Source: Pseudomonas kermanshahensis (GTDB lineage: Bacteria; Pseudomonadota; Gammaproteobacteria; Pseudomonadales; Pseudomonadaceae). From it: 64,000 nt of DNA. The notes beneath the pieces were generated by a model that was given only the letters and a program-made list of their open reading frames with translations, was not told the origin of the DNA and did no database searches. The stretch lies in contig NZ_JABWRY020000001.1 of assembly GCF_014269205.2 (NCBI RefSeq), positions 1,426,001 to 1,490,000 of the forward strand. The letters are read 5' to 3'. Both the position numbers and the translations under genes were made by a program. The first letter of the stretch is position 1; the number at the start of each line of letters is the position of its first letter. Shown piece after piece: positions 20,211-29,287 of this stretch.

Positions 20211-20315
20211 TTGCCTGTGTCGGCCTCTTCGCGGGGCAAGCCCGCTCCCACAAGGCCGATGCTACCTTGGCTCTGTGGGAGCGGGCTTGCCCCGCGAAGA
20301 GGCCGACACAGGCAA
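20211..20315. repeat. Perfect 42-bp inverted repeat built on a REP pair
   Basis: Bases 20211-20252 and 20274-20315 are exact reverse complements over 42 bases, with a 21-base centre. Each arm holds a REP unit (GTGGGAGCGGGCTTGCCCCG type), but the match extends past the usual REP edge. It lies between sucD and brnQ in a 468-base gap that also holds the sucD terminator, a tandem repeat and a short dyad. Confidence 0.9.
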
Positions 20316-20452
20316 CAAAGAATGTTCGATAGCTATGATCGGGATTTTCACACAGACACTTTCCGCCCCGCAGCGATAATTACCCCGTCCCCGGTCGCAC
20401 AGACGACAAACACATACGCACATCGGACAAGCAGCACTGTGCCAGTGCGTTT

Positions 20453-20470
20453 AACGGTTAAAACGGTTAA
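20453..20470. repeat. Tandem AACGGTTAA repeat upstream of brnQ
   Basis: The nine-base word AACGGTTAA occurs twice with no spacing, about 140 bases before brnQ. Its size and placement would suit a side-by-side regulator site; no regulator can be named from the sequence. Confidence 0.45.
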
Positions 20471-20547
20471 TCTACGCGTTCACTCTGTGCCCGTCCCCCA
20501 AAAGGGAACGACACGCTAAACGGGTCTGGCTCACCAAGCCGGGCAGC

Positions 20548-20570
20548 ATTTCCCTCATCCATAGGGAAAT
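20548..20570. promoter_or_regulatory. Perfect 8-bp dyad in the brnQ leader
   Basis: ATTTCCCT-CATCCAT-AGGGAAAT is a perfect inverted repeat 42 bases before the brnQ ATG. It could be an operator or an RNA hairpin in the 5' leader; it is not followed by a T-run. The ribosome binding site of brnQ itself is weak. Confidence 0.4.
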
Positions 20571-20612
20571 CCCCTCTCGAATCCCGATTTCAGCAGTGTG
20601 GTACTACCTTAA

Positions 20613-21926
20613 ATGAAAGTTCTAAAAGGCCAGGATATCCTGGCGCTTGGCTTTATGACGTTTGCGCTTTTCGTGGGCGCCGGCAATATCATCTTCCCGC
20701 CTATCGTCGGTCTGCAGTCTGGCCCGCACGTGTGGATGGCGGCCCTTGGCTTCCTGGTGACCGCCGTGGGCCTGCCCGTCATCACCGTGGTCGCGCTGGC
20801 CAAGGTCGGTGGCGGCATGGATGCCCTGAGCAGCCCGATCGGCAAGTTCTTCGGTGGCCTGCTGGCCGCCGTGTGCTACCTGTCGGTTGGCCCGCTGTTC
20901 GCGACGCCGCGTACCGCGACCGTGTCGTTCGAGGTCGGTGTGGCGCCGTTGACCGGTGAAAGCCCGTTGGCGTTGTTCATCTACAGCCTGGTGTATTTCA
21001 TCGTGGTGCTGGCGGTGTCCATGTATCCGGGCAAACTGCTCGATACCGTGGGGCGTTTCCTTGCACCGCTGAAGATCATCGCCTTGGCCGTGCTGGGCAT
21101 CGCCGCGTTCGCGCTGCCTGCCGGTACCATTGGTGAAGCGCAACCGGCCTATGCCGCCGCGGCGTTTTCCAAGGGCTTCTCCGATGGTTACCTGACCATG
21201 GATACCCTGGGCGCGCTGGTGTTCGGTATCGTCATCGTCAATGCCATCCGCTCGCGCGGTGTCGAATCGCCGAAGCTGATCACCCGCTATGCCATCATCG
21301 CCGGCCTGATCGCGGGTGTAGGCCTGGCACTGGTGTACATCAGCCTGTTCCGCCTGGGTGCTGGCAGCCACGAAATCGCGGCTGATGCTACCAACGGTGC
21401 AGCCGTACTGCATGCCTACGTGCAGCACACCTTCGGTTCGCTGGGCAGCGGCTTCCTGGCCGTGCTGATCGCCCTGGCGTGCCTGGTGACCGCGGTTGGC
21501 CTGACCTGCGCGTGCGCCGAGTACTTCAGCCAGATTCTGCCGCTGTCGTACCGCGCACTGGTGGTGATCCTGGCGGGCTTCTCGCTGCTGATTTCCAACT
21601 TGGGCCTGACCAAGCTGATCATGTTCTCGATCCCGGTGCTTACGGCGATCTACCCGCCGTGCATCGTGGTGGTGGGCCTGAGCTTCGTGAAGGACCTGTG
21701 GAACTCGCCAACGCGCATTCTTGCGCCGGTCATGCTGGTGTCGCTGGTGTTCGGTATTGTCGACGCGATCAAAGGCAGCAGCCTGGCGCATGTCCTGCCG
21801 GACGCCGCTGCACACCTGCCGCTGAGCGATCAAGGCCTGGCCTGGCTGGTGCCGTCGGTGGTGACTCTGGCCGCTGCCGTGGTCTGCGACCGCATGCTGG
21901 GCAAGCCGCGCGAAGCGCTGGCTTGA
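20613..21926 (+). CDS. brnQ: Branched-chain amino acid transporter
   Basis: A 437-residue inner-membrane carrier of the LIVCS family that takes up leucine, isoleucine and valine with sodium or protons. About twelve hydrophobic segments are visible, starting with [19 protein letters not shown], the family N-terminal signature. [17 protein letters not shown] and the [18 protein letters not shown] region are also typical. It is monocistronic, with its own leader (tandem repeat and dyad above) and its own terminator below. Confidence 0.95.
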   Translation: MKVLKGQDILALGFMTFALFVGAGNIIFPPIVGLQSGPHVWMAALGFLVTAVGLPVITVVALAKVGGGMDALSSPIGKFFGGLLAAVCYLSVGPLFATPRTATVSFEVGVAPLTGESPLALFIYSLVYFIVVLAVSMYPGKLLDTVGRFLAPLKIIALAVLGIAAFALPAGTIGEAQPAYAAAAFSKGFSDGYLTMDTLGALVFGIVIVNAIRSRGVESPKLITRYAIIAGLIAGVGLALVYISLFRLGAGSHEIAADATNGAAVLHAYVQHTFGSLGSGFLAVLIALACLVTAVGLTCACAEYFSQILPLSYRALVVILAGFSLLISNLGLTKLIMFSIPVLTAIYPPCIVVVGLSFVKDLWNSPTRILAPVMLVSLVFGIVDAIKGSSLAHVLPDAAAHLPLSDQGLAWLVPSVVTLAAAVVCDRMLGKPREALA

Positions 21927-21991
21927 TAGGTTGAAGCCTGAGGGCGGCACCGGCCACAAGCCGTAGGGTGCCTGCCAGCGGTTCTCACCTG

Positions 21992-22026
21992 AAAACCCCG
22001 CGTCCGAAAGGGCGCGGGGTTTTTGT
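21992..22026 (+). terminator. Terminator of brnQ
   Basis: AAAACCCCGCG ... CGCGGGGTTTTT (21992-22002 with 22013-22024), a GC-rich stem with an A-run before and a T-run after, 65 bases downstream of brnQ. Confidence 0.9.
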
Positions 22027-22149
22027 TTGTGTGCACCGGCGATGGGCTGGGCAGGCAAAAACAATTTGTGACAGCGGTGTGTCTTTCCGGGCTTGCGGGC
22101 GTCGAAATGCGGTCTCTACTCTTGTGCACCTGGCTTTCGGGAAACCTGC

Positions 22150-22899
22150 ATGAACTTCATTCAAAGCAATCTCAACAACCTGCTGGCAATCGCCTGGTTT
22201 GTCGCCTGCTGGGGCGGCTATACCCGCTATGCCATCTGGAAAGGCCGCGACACCGCCTGCCTGGCCAGCGTGCTGCACTTGTACCGTGAAGACTGGATGC
22301 GCCGCATGTTGCTGCGCGACAACCGCATCGCTGACGCCAGCGTGATCGGTAACCTGGAGCGCAATGCCTCGTTTTTTGCCTCCAGCACGCTGATCATTCT
22401 TGCTGGCATTCTGACTGTGCTCGGCGCTTCGGACCGGGCGCTGTCGCTGTTGGCTGACCTGCCCTTGGTGCAGCAGGCGTCCCAGGGCATGTCGGAAATC
22501 AAACTGCTGTGCCTGGCGACCGTGTTCGTCTATGCCTTTTTCACCTTCAGCTGGTGCATGCGCCAGTACAACTTTGCAGCCGTGCTGGTCGGTTCGGCGC
22601 CGATGATTGGTGAGCGCCTGGTCAATGAACTGGAGCGCAAGGCATTTGCCTCACGGGCGGCGAGGGTGCTGTCGCTGGCGGCCAACCAGTTCAACTTCGG
22701 GTTGCGTGCTTATTACTTTGGCATGGCCATGTTGAGCTGGTTTATCAGCCCGTGGTTATTTATGGGCATGAGTGTCGGCGTAGTGCTGATTCTGTACCGC
22801 CGCGAATTCCATTCCGATGTGCTGGATGTGATGGTGTACACGCCCACGGAAAGTGCGCCGATTGACGCCGCTAAAGAAAGTTCCGTTTCCGGCGCCTGA
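22150..22899 (+). CDS. DUF599 inner-membrane protein
   Basis: A 249-residue integral membrane protein with about four hydrophobic helices (near 9-26, 75-93, 117-140 and 195-235) and a cytoplasmic loop between them. Motifs YREDWMRRMLLRDNRIADA and NLERNASFFASSTLIILAGI are typical of DUF599 proteins. The family has no proven function. The ATG at 22150 is preferred to an upstream in-frame ATG at 22093, because the extra residues are not conserved-looking and the leader carries no better ribosome site. It converges with a small lipoprotein gene at a shared terminator. Confidence 0.85.
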   Translation: MNFIQSNLNNLLAIAWFVACWGGYTRYAIWKGRDTACLASVLHLYREDWMRRMLLRDNRIADASVIGNLERNASFFASSTLIILAGILTVLGASDRALSLLADLPLVQQASQGMSEIKLLCLATVFVYAFFTFSWCMRQYNFAAVLVGSAPMIGERLVNELERKAFASRAARVLSLAANQFNFGLRAYYFGMAMLSWFISPWLFMGMSVGVVLILYRREFHSDVLDVMVYTPTESAPIDAAKESSVSGA

Positions 22900-22922
22900 A
22901 ACGTTTAATCTTTAAACTGCCG

Positions 22923-22959
22923 GTACAAAAAAACCCGACATTGTCGGGTTTTTTTGTAC
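22923..22959. terminator. Bidirectional terminator
   Basis: A perfect 17-base stem (22923-22939 with 22943-22959) with a three-base loop. Its lower part is an A-run on one side and a T-run on the other, so it stops transcription both from the DUF599 gene and from the convergent lipoprotein gene. Confidence 0.95.
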
Positions 22960-22966
22960 GCGCCGA

Positions 22967-23242
22967 TTACTGCTTGGCAGGTTCGGCCGGAGTAGCAGGT
23001 GCTGCTTCCGTCGACGGAGCGGCTTCTTCAGCTGCCTTCTGCTGCGCTTCGGCCTGATCTTTGGCGGCTTCGGCGTTTTCCTTGGCGGCTTCGTTCATCT
23101 TATCCTGAGCCTCGCCCATCTTTTCCTGGGCTTGCTCAGCGTGTTGCTGTGCGTCCTGGGCTTTATCTTCGCTCGCTTTATCGCAAGCGGCCAGGCCCAT
23201 GGTAGCAGCCAGCATGAGAGCAAAAGCAAAAGGTTTACGCAT
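22967..23242 (-). CDS. Small coiled-coil lipoprotein
   Basis: A 91-residue lipoprotein. The signal peptide ends in lipobox LAAC with the lipidated cysteine at residue 20. The mature part is nearly pure Ala, Glu, Lys, Gln and Asp with heptad-like spacing (a long helix), ending in an Ala/Pro/Thr tail. It resembles other small Lpp-like envelope proteins of Pseudomonas, but no specific role is known. An AAGGAG site lies ten bases before the ATG. It is alone on the minus strand and diverges from the thioesterase genes. Confidence 0.85.
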   Translation of the reverse strand: MRKPFAFALMLAATMGLAACDKASEDKAQDAQQHAEQAQEKMGEAQDKMNEAAKENAEAAKDQAEAQQKAAEEAAPSTEAAPATPAEPAKQ

Positions 23243-23395
23243 GGGGGTGTATCTCCTTGGTGGAATAAGTGACTTGTTCCTTCGAGTGCAACTACGAGGA
23301 AGAAGTTCCGCGAAGGTTACAGATATATAACCCCCCGTTCTATATAGACTTTTTAACGTTTTTATGCCGTTGCATCAGCGGCCCTGGAACTTGCG

Positions 23396-23871
23396 ATGAG
23401 CGATTCAAGCTTGATAGCCATGGCTGAACGTTTTCTGTCGGCCTTGAAGCATTGTCAGTTGTTGCACATGCGTGTGGCACATGCCGACGCCGACGGCATG
23501 ACGTTGATCCTGCCGTGGTCACCTGCGATCGTCGGCAACCCGCAAACCGGCGCGGTGCACGGCGGGGCGTTGACCACGTTGCTGGACACCACCTGCGGCA
23601 TGGCCACCCTGTGTGCACTGCCACGATTCGAGGTGTGCCCGACCCTGGCCTGCGCATCGACTACATGCACGCGGCCGAAGCCGGCAAGGACATCTTTGGC
23701 CACGCCCAGTGTTATCGGGTTACCCGGGATGTGATCTTCACACGCGGCAGTGCCTACCAGGACGACCCCGACCGGCCGATCTGCCAGGTGGTAGGCACGT
23801 TCATGCGCCTGGGGCCGCAAGTCAAGGGCGGCCTCGGCTTTGGCAACCGGCTCAAGGAAGGTGACGCATGA
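23396..23871 (+). pseudogene. PaaI-family thioesterase, frameshifted
   Basis: Two overlapping frames together make one normal hotdog thioesterase of about 159 residues. The first frame runs to FEVCPTL (23647) and includes the VHGGALTTLLD active-site helix; the second continues with LRIDYMHAAEAGKDIFGHAQ to the stop at 23871. The expected join 'CPTL-D-LRIDYM' needs GAC where the sequence has GC at 23648-23649, so one base is missing. Without it the first frame ends early at 23734. The stop of the intact second part overlaps the start of the next thioesterase (ATGA). Either the gene is truly broken or the base was lost in sequencing. Confidence 0.85.
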
Positions 23872-24350
23872 TCCCGCTCGAAATCCGTCAACAGCTCAAT
23901 GCGGCCCATGCGGTCGGTGACTACCGGCCCCTGCTGGCGTTGATTCCCTATGCCGGCTTGATCGGCATCGAATGCGAGCGCGAGGGCGAGGACCTGTTGT
24001 TTCGACTGCCCGCCAGTGCGGACAACATTGGTAACCCTTTACTGCCCGCGATCCACGGCGGGGTGATCGCAGGCTTCATGGAGCTTTCTGCAGCGCTGTA
24101 CCTGCTGATCTTCAGCGAGAGTGCGAGCATTCCGAAGGTCATCGACTTCTCCATCGACTACCTGCGCGCCGGTCATTTTCGCGACACGTATGCCCAGTGC
24201 CAGCTGTGGCGTCAGGGGCGGCGGGTGACTAATGTCGCCATCACCGCCTGGCAGGGTGATCGGCAGTCGCCAATCGCCACTGCGCGGGCGCATTTCAAGA
24301 TCGAACCGGAAAAGCCCTTGAAATCGTCTGGGCAGCCCCCATCTGCATGA
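23868..24350 (+). CDS. PaaI-family hotdog thioesterase
   Basis: A 160-residue single-domain hotdog protein with the [17 protein letters not shown] helix at the centre, the family active-site segment, and [20 protein letters not shown] on the following strands. Members hydrolyse acyl-CoA thioesters, often aryl or short-chain ones; the substrate is not evident. It overlaps the frameshifted paralogue by four bases, so the pair probably made a two-gene unit and perhaps a mixed oligomer. Its 3' end contains the heat-shock promoter of htpG. Confidence 0.9.
   Translation: MIPLEIRQQLNAAHAVGDYRPLLALIPYAGLIGIECEREGEDLLFRLPASADNIGNPLLPAIHGGVIAGFMELSAALYLLIFSESASIPKVIDFSIDYLRAGHFRDTYAQCQLWRQGRRVTNVAITAWQGDRQSPIATARAHFKIEPEKPLKSSGQPPSA
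24317..24344 (+). promoter_or_regulatory. Sigma32 heat-shock promoter of htpG
   Basis: CTTGAAA (24317-24323) and CCCCATCT (24337-24344) with a 13-base spacer match the sigma32 consensus at essentially every position. They lie inside the last codons of the thioesterase gene, about 75 bases before the htpG ATG. Confidence 0.88.
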
Positions 24351-24420
24351 CATCCGCCATCAACGCAGGCCGAACCGGCTGCCAGGCGCCCACTGTCATC
24401 TGATCGGAGTTTTGAAGACC

Positions 24421-26325
24421 ATGAGTGTGGAAACACAAAAGGAAACCCTGGGCTTCCAGACCGAGGTAAAGCAGCTGCTGCACCTCATGATTCACTCGCT
24501 GTATTCCAACAAGGAAATCTTCCTGCGTGAGCTGGTTTCCAACGCCTCCGACGCCGCTGACAAGCTGCGTTTCGAGGCCCTGGCCAAGCCGGACCTGCTC
24601 GAAGGCGGCGCGGATCTGCGCATTCGGCTGAGCTTCGACAAGGACGCCGGTACGATCACGCTCGACGACAACGGCATCGGCATGAGCCGCGAAGACGTCA
24701 TCACCCACCTGGGTACCATCGCCAAGTCCGGCACCGCCGACTTCATGAAGAACCTCACCGGTGACCAGAAGAAGGACTCGCACCTGATCGGTCAGTTCGG
24801 TGTGGGCTTCTATTCGGCCTTCATCGTGGCTGACAAGGTCGACGTCTACAGCCGTCGCGCTGGCCAGCCAGCCTCCGAGGGTGTGCACTGGTCGTCGAAA
24901 GGCGAGGGCGAGTTTGAAGTCGCAACCGTCGACAAGCCAGAGCGCGGTACCCGCATCGTCCTGCACCTGAAGAAGGACGAGCAGGAGTTCGCCGATGGCT
25001 GGCGCCTGCGCAACCTGGTCAAGAAGTACTCCGACCACATTGCCCTGCCGATCCAGCTGCCAAAGGAGCAAGCCGCTGCCGAAGGCGAAGAACAGCCAGC
25101 CGAGGAATGGGAAACCGTCAACCGCGCCAGCGCCCTGTGGACCCGTCCGCGTACCGAGATCAAGGACGAGGAGTATCAGGAGTTCTACAAGCATATCGGC
25201 CATGACTTCGAAAACCCGCTGGCCTGGAGCCACAACAAGGTTGAAGGCAAGCTCGAATACAACTCGCTGCTGTACGTGCCGGCCCGCGCGCCGTTCGACC
25301 TGTACCAGCGTGAAGCACCGCGTGGCCTGAAGCTGTATGTGCAGCGCGTGTTCATCATGGACCAGGCTGAGTCGTTCCTGCCGCTGTACCTGCGCTTCAT
25401 CAAAGGCGTGGTCGACTCCAACGACCTGTCGCTGAACGTATCGCGCGAGATCCTGCAGAAAGACCCGATCATCGATTCGATGAAGACCGCGCTGACCAAG
25501 CGCGTGCTGGACATGCTGGAGAAACTGGCGAAGAACGAGCCTGAGCAGTACAAGGGCTTCTGGAAGAACTTCGGCCAAGTGCTGAAGGAAGGCCCGGCCG
25601 AGGACTTCGCCAACAAAGAGAAAATCGCAGGCCTGCTGCGCTTCGCCTCCACCCATGACGACAGCGGAGAGCAGAGCGTCGCCCTGGCCGACTACCTGGC
25701 CCGCGCCAAGGAAGGCCAGGACAAGATCTACTTCCTCACCGGCGAGACCTACGCGCAGGTCAAGAACAGCCCGCACCTGGAAGTCTTCCGCAAGAAAGGG
25801 ATCGAGGTCCTGCTGCTGACCGACCGTATCGATGAGTGGCTGATGAGCTACCTCAACGAGTTCGACGGCAAGAGCTTCGTCGACGTTGCCCGCGGCGACC
25901 TGGACCTGGGCAAGCTGGACTCCGAGGAAGACAAGAAGGCCCAGGAAGAAGTCGCCAAGGACAAAGAAGGGCTGGTCGAGCGCCTGAAAGGCGCGCTGGG
26001 TGAAAGCGTTGCCGAGGTGCGTGTTTCCCACCGCCTGACCGACTCGCCGGCTATCCTCGCCATCGGCGAACAGGACCTGGGCCTGCAGATGCGTCAGATC
26101 CTCGAAGCCAGCGGGCAGAAGGTGCCGGATTCCAAGCCGATCTTCGAGTTCAACCCGACCCACCCGCTGATCGAGAAGCTGGATAACGAGCAGAGCGAAG
26201 ACCGCTTCGCCGAGCTGTCGCACATCCTGTTCGATCAGGCGGCCCTGGCGGCCGGTGACAGCTTGAAAGACCCGGCGGCCTACGTTCGTCGCCTGAACAA
26301 GCTGCTGGTCGAGCTATCTGCTTGA
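24421..26325 (+). CDS. htpG: Chaperone HtpG (Hsp90)
   Basis: A 634-residue bacterial Hsp90. The N-terminal GHKL ATPase domain shows [28 protein letters not shown] and [10 protein letters not shown]. The middle domain has the catalytic-arginine region SREILQKDP, and the C-terminal dimerisation domain reaches the end. It folds and remodels client proteins during heat stress. An upstream in-frame TTG (24412) is less likely than the ATG at 24421, which gives the conserved [20 protein letters not shown]. It is driven by the sigma32 promoter above and ended by a hairpin terminator. Confidence 0.98.
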   Translation: MSVETQKETLGFQTEVKQLLHLMIHSLYSNKEIFLRELVSNASDAADKLRFEALAKPDLLEGGADLRIRLSFDKDAGTITLDDNGIGMSREDVITHLGTIAKSGTADFMKNLTGDQKKDSHLIGQFGVGFYSAFIVADKVDVYSRRAGQPASEGVHWSSKGEGEFEVATVDKPERGTRIVLHLKKDEQEFADGWRLRNLVKKYSDHIALPIQLPKEQAAAEGEEQPAEEWETVNRASALWTRPRTEIKDEEYQEFYKHIGHDFENPLAWSHNKVEGKLEYNSLLYVPARAPFDLYQREAPRGLKLYVQRVFIMDQAESFLPLYLRFIKGVVDSNDLSLNVSREILQKDPIIDSMKTALTKRVLDMLEKLAKNEPEQYKGFWKNFGQVLKEGPAEDFANKEKIAGLLRFASTHDDSGEQSVALADYLARAKEGQDKIYFLTGETYAQVKNSPHLEVFRKKGIEVLLLTDRIDEWLMSYLNEFDGKSFVDVARGDLDLGKLDSEEDKKAQEEVAKDKEGLVERLKGALGESVAEVRVSHRLTDSPAILAIGEQDLGLQMRQILEASGQKVPDSKPIFEFNPTHPLIEKLDNEQSEDRFAELSHILFDQAALAAGDSLKDPAAYVRRLNKLLVELSA

Positions 26326-26338
26326 GTTGATGCAAAGG

Positions 26339-26364
26339 AAAGCCCGCTTCGGCGGGCTTTTTTC
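26339..26364 (+). terminator. Terminator of htpG
   Basis: AAGCCCGC-TTCG-GCGGGCTT followed by a T-run, 14 bases after the htpG stop: a compact stem with a stable TTCG loop. Confidence 0.93.
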
Positions 26365-26389
26365 ATGGTGAAGCCTTAAGGAGTGCTTG

Positions 26390-27115
26390 ATGAGCAAGGT
26401 AATCGTCGAATCGCTGGTTTATCACCTGTCCGGCAAAACGTATGAAAGCCGTCTGGTCCATGAGCCCGGTGCGCTACCTAAGCCTGGCCTGGTGATGGCG
26501 CCGAACTGGATGGGTATTGGCGAAAGTGCCGAGCGCATTGCCAAGGAAGTGGCCGAGAAGGGCTATGTGGTGCTGATTGCCGACCTCTATGGGCAGTCGG
26601 TGCGGCCGTCCAATGCCGACGAGGCAGGGGCGGCGATGATGCCACTGAAGAACGACCGCGCCGAGCTGCGCAAGCGCATGAATGAAGCGCTGTCGCAGTT
26701 GCTGGCGCAGTCGAAGGCACTGCTGGAGCCTGGCAAGGTGGCCACCTTTGGCTTCTGCTTCGGCGGTTGCTGTGCGTTGGAGCTGGCGCGCACGGGCGCC
26801 GACCTGAGGGCGGCGGTGTCGTTCCATGGCACGCTGGACACCCCGAACCCTGAAGATGCCAAGCGTATCAAGGGCTCGGTGCTGGTGTTGCACGGCGCAG
26901 CGGACCCGCTGGTGCCGAAGGAGCAACTGCCGGCGTTCGAGGAGGAGATGAACGCGGCCAAGGTCGACTGGCAGCTGCTTAGCTACGGTGGTGCGGTGCA
27001 CTCGTTCACTGACCCGAATGCCAATGTACCGGGCAAGATGCAGTACGACCGCAAGACATCGGAGCGGGCGTTCCGCTCGATGCACAATCTGCTGACTGAA
27101 GTGTTCCAGCGCTGA
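26390..27115 (+). CDS. Dienelactone hydrolase family protein
   Basis: A 241-residue alpha/beta hydrolase with the cysteine-type triad of the family: C123 in GFCFGGCCAL, D172 in HGAADPLV and H204 in GGAVHSF. Dienelactone hydrolases open lactones in chloroaromatic breakdown, but most chromosomal copies have other or unknown ester substrates, and no aromatic pathway is next to it. TAAGGAG sits six bases before the ATG; the adjacent in-frame TTG at 26387 is less likely. It forms its own unit after the htpG terminator. Confidence 0.9.
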   Translation: MSKVIVESLVYHLSGKTYESRLVHEPGALPKPGLVMAPNWMGIGESAERIAKEVAEKGYVVLIADLYGQSVRPSNADEAGAAMMPLKNDRAELRKRMNEALSQLLAQSKALLEPGKVATFGFCFGGCCALELARTGADLRAAVSFHGTLDTPNPEDAKRIKGSVLVLHGAADPLVPKEQLPAFEEEMNAAKVDWQLLSYGGAVHSFTDPNANVPGKMQYDRKTSERAFRSMHNLLTEVFQR

Positions 27116-27122
27116 CCGTGCA

Positions 27123-27246
27123 TGGGGGCCGCTGCGCGGCCCTTTCGCCGGCAAGCCGGCTCCCACCCGAACTGTGTAGCCTCCAAGTCTAGCGCCGCAC
27201 CCGTGGGAGCTGGTTTGCCAGCGATTGGGCCGCAAAGCGGCCCCCC
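27123..27246. repeat. Diverged REP-like inverted pair
   Basis: Two imperfect opposed units (27124-27166 and 27203-27246) with GGGCCGC-TGC-GCGGCCC and GGGCCGC-AAA-GCGGCCC hairpins at the outer edges and TGGGAGC inside. It lies between the convergent dienelactone hydrolase and pirin genes and may end both transcripts. Confidence 0.7.
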
Positions 27247-27248
27247 AT

Positions 27249-28112
27249 TTATCTGGGTAACTCGATACGCGAGGTCTCCCCCGGTACCGTAGGCCAATCT
27301 CCCGCAGCCCACCTCACCCTGGCCTGCTCGATCAAGGCCGGATCGCTCGCCACGAAATTCCAGTTCATCCGCCGCGGCCCATCCAGTGGCTCGCCGCCGA
27401 TCAACACCAGCTGGCACTCACCCTCCGCATACAACGTCACCTGCTCACCCTCCGGCAGCACCACCAGGCTGCATGGCTCAACCTCCTCATCATTGAGCAT
27501 CAACTCGCCATCCAGCAGGTAGAGCGCCCGTTGCACTGGCTCATCAGGTACCCGCAATGCAGTGGCGGGCTGCATCTGCACATGCGCGTAAAGGGTAGGG
27601 GAGAGCACGGGCACCGGCGATTCCAGGCAGAAGCCACTGCCCGCAATCATGCAAATGCGCACACCGAGGTTATCGCTCACCGGCAGGCTAGCCGCCGGGT
27701 GATGGCTGTAATGGGGCGTGCCTTGTTCGAGCGCGCGGGGTGACGCCAGCCACACCTGCAGGCCATGCAGCCGCGAGCCTCGGGCAAGCGCACTGGCAGG
27801 GGTGCGCTCGACATGCGCCACGCCACTGCCTGCCGTCATCCAGCTGACATCGCCCGGCTTCACGTGCTGTTCGGAGCCGAGGCTGTCCTTGTGCAGGATC
27901 TCGCCTTCGAACAGGTACGTCAGCGTCGACAGGCCGATATGCGGGTGCTGGCGTATGTCCATGCCATGGCCTGGGGCGTAGTCCGTTTCGAGCATATGGT
28001 CGAAGAACACGAAAGGGCCGACACTGCGGCATTGGGCCGAGGGCAGCGGGCGAAAAATCGGCTGGCCCTCGACCGACTCGGCACGTGGGCGGATGACCAG
28101 GGGGCTGCTCAT
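27249..28112 (-). CDS. Pirin family protein
   Basis: A 287-residue bicupin. The metal ligands of the N-terminal cupin are all present: H56 and H58 in RQHPHIG, H100 and E102 in GVAHVE. A second, less conserved cupin fills 170-270. Some bacterial pirins are quercetinases and others modulate enzymes such as pyruvate dehydrogenase E1; which applies here is unknown. I use the ATG at 28112 with GGAG six bases upstream; an ATG 12 codons earlier lacks such a site. It diverges from the amidohydrolase gene across 115 bases. Confidence 0.88.
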   Translation of the reverse strand: MSSPLVIRPRAESVEGQPIFRPLPSAQCRSVGPFVFFDHMLETDYAPGHGMDIRQHPHIGLSTLTYLFEGEILHKDSLGSEQHVKPGDVSWMTAGSGVAHVERTPASALARGSRLHGLQVWLASPRALEQGTPHYSHHPAASLPVSDNLGVRICMIAGSGFCLESPVPVLSPTLYAHVQMQPATALRVPDEPVQRALYLLDGELMLNDEEVEPCSLVVLPEGEQVTLYAEGECQLVLIGGEPLDGPRRMNWNFVASDPALIEQARVRWAAGDWPTVPGETSRIELPR

Positions 28113-28227
28113 GAGGGGCTCCAGGCAGGTTGCAGGTGCTCCAAGCATAGCGGTTTGCCGGGCATGGCTGAACTGCTGCGCTTGGCGGTCGGTCTACCCT
28201 GTTCGAACCAGGAGAAGGAAGCTGCCC

Positions 28228-29232
28228 ATGATCGCCAGAATGCTGGCTGGCGCGTTGTTGTGCGCAGGGGTGTGCCTGTCGGCGCAGGCGCGTGATTACC
28301 GCTACAGTGACGCCCACCTGCACTACGTCGACTTTTTCCAGGAGACGGAGGGCATGCCGGCCTTGATCAAGGCCATGGATGAAGCCGGCATCGAGCAGTC
28401 GATGATTTCTGGTATTCCAGTGGCCAAGAAATGGCATGAGGACGAACCCAAGCGCCCGCGCTACTACGCCGGGGACGACGCCGATGCCTATTGGTACAGC
28501 GCGACCGATACCTACGTGGCGGCAGCGGTGCAAGAACTGCCCGCAGCGCAGCGCAAGCGCTTTCATCCGTTTCTGACCGGCTTCAACCCGGTGGACAAGA
28601 ACGCGGTCAGCCATATCGAGCGCATGCTCGATCTCTACCCTGGGCTCTGGCAGGGCATTGGTGAGGTGTTCACCCGCCACGACGACCTGACGGCGTTGAC
28701 CAGCGGTGACACCCCGCGCGCCAACAACGAGGCCATGACCCGCATCTATCACCTGGCGGCCGAGCGGGACTTGCCAGTGCTGCTGCACTCCAACATCACC
28801 TCCAAGCGTGAACGCAACCCACTGTACCTAGCCGAAATCGAAGAGCCGCTGCGCAATCACCCGCACACGCGTTTCATCTGGGCGCATGCTGGCAGCAGCA
28901 TGGAAATTCATCGGCATCAGACGCAGATGGACTTTCTGCTGCCGGTGCTGACGCGCTTGTTGGAGGATTACCCGAACCTGTATGTCGACCTGTCGTGGAG
29001 CGTGCTCGAGCCTTATCTGCTGGATGACAAGGGTGTGCCGCGCAAGGCTTGGGTGGCGTTGGTAGAGCGTTACCCGGAGCGGTTCATGCTCGGGTCGGAT
29101 GTGGTGGGCAAGTTTGGGAGCCTTGGCGAGCAGATGCACGGGTTCAAGCCGTTTCTGGATGCGTTGCCGGAGGCGGTGGCGCACAAGGTGGCCAAAGATA
29201 ATTTTCTGGCTGTGTTGCCCAAGGCTAGGTAA
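28228..29232 (+). CDS. Exported amidohydrolase family protein
   Basis: A 334-residue protein with a signal peptide ending AQA (about residue 20), followed by an amidohydrolase-2 (TIM-barrel, ACMSD-like) fold. The metal-binding DAHLHY motif is near the mature N-terminus. LHSNITS, TRFIWAHAGSSMEIH and the late Asp in MLGSDVVGK complete the metal site. Substrate unknown; export to the periplasm is unusual for this fold. An in-frame upstream extension has no signal sequence, whereas the ATG at 28228 has AGGAGAAGGAAG before it. A bidirectional terminator separates it from fabB. Confidence 0.85.
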   Translation: MIARMLAGALLCAGVCLSAQARDYRYSDAHLHYVDFFQETEGMPALIKAMDEAGIEQSMISGIPVAKKWHEDEPKRPRYYAGDDADAYWYSATDTYVAAAVQELPAAQRKRFHPFLTGFNPVDKNAVSHIERMLDLYPGLWQGIGEVFTRHDDLTALTSGDTPRANNEAMTRIYHLAAERDLPVLLHSNITSKRERNPLYLAEIEEPLRNHPHTRFIWAHAGSSMEIHRHQTQMDFLLPVLTRLLEDYPNLYVDLSWSVLEPYLLDDKGVPRKAWVALVERYPERFMLGSDVVGKFGSLGEQMHGFKPFLDALPEAVAHKVAKDNFLAVLPKAR

Positions 29233-29239
29233 CACAAAA

Positions 29240-29270
29240 GAAAACGCCCCGAACCAGTCGGGGCGTTTTC
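29240..29270. terminator. Bidirectional terminator between amidohydrolase and fabB
   Basis: GAAAACGCCCC ... GGGGCGTTTTC (29240-29250 with 29260-29270), with the A-run and T-run inside the stem. It serves both convergent genes. Confidence 0.92.
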
Positions 29271-29287
29271 ATTACTGCATCAAGGCC

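Noticed and set aside
20190..20519. A 109-codon plus-strand frame over the REP pair before brnQ
   Set aside because: It lies on a terminator and a REP palindrome, has no ribosome site and no recognisable protein.
24295..26223. A 642-codon frame antisense to htpG
   Set aside because: Antisense shadow of a certain gene; no start signal or motifs.
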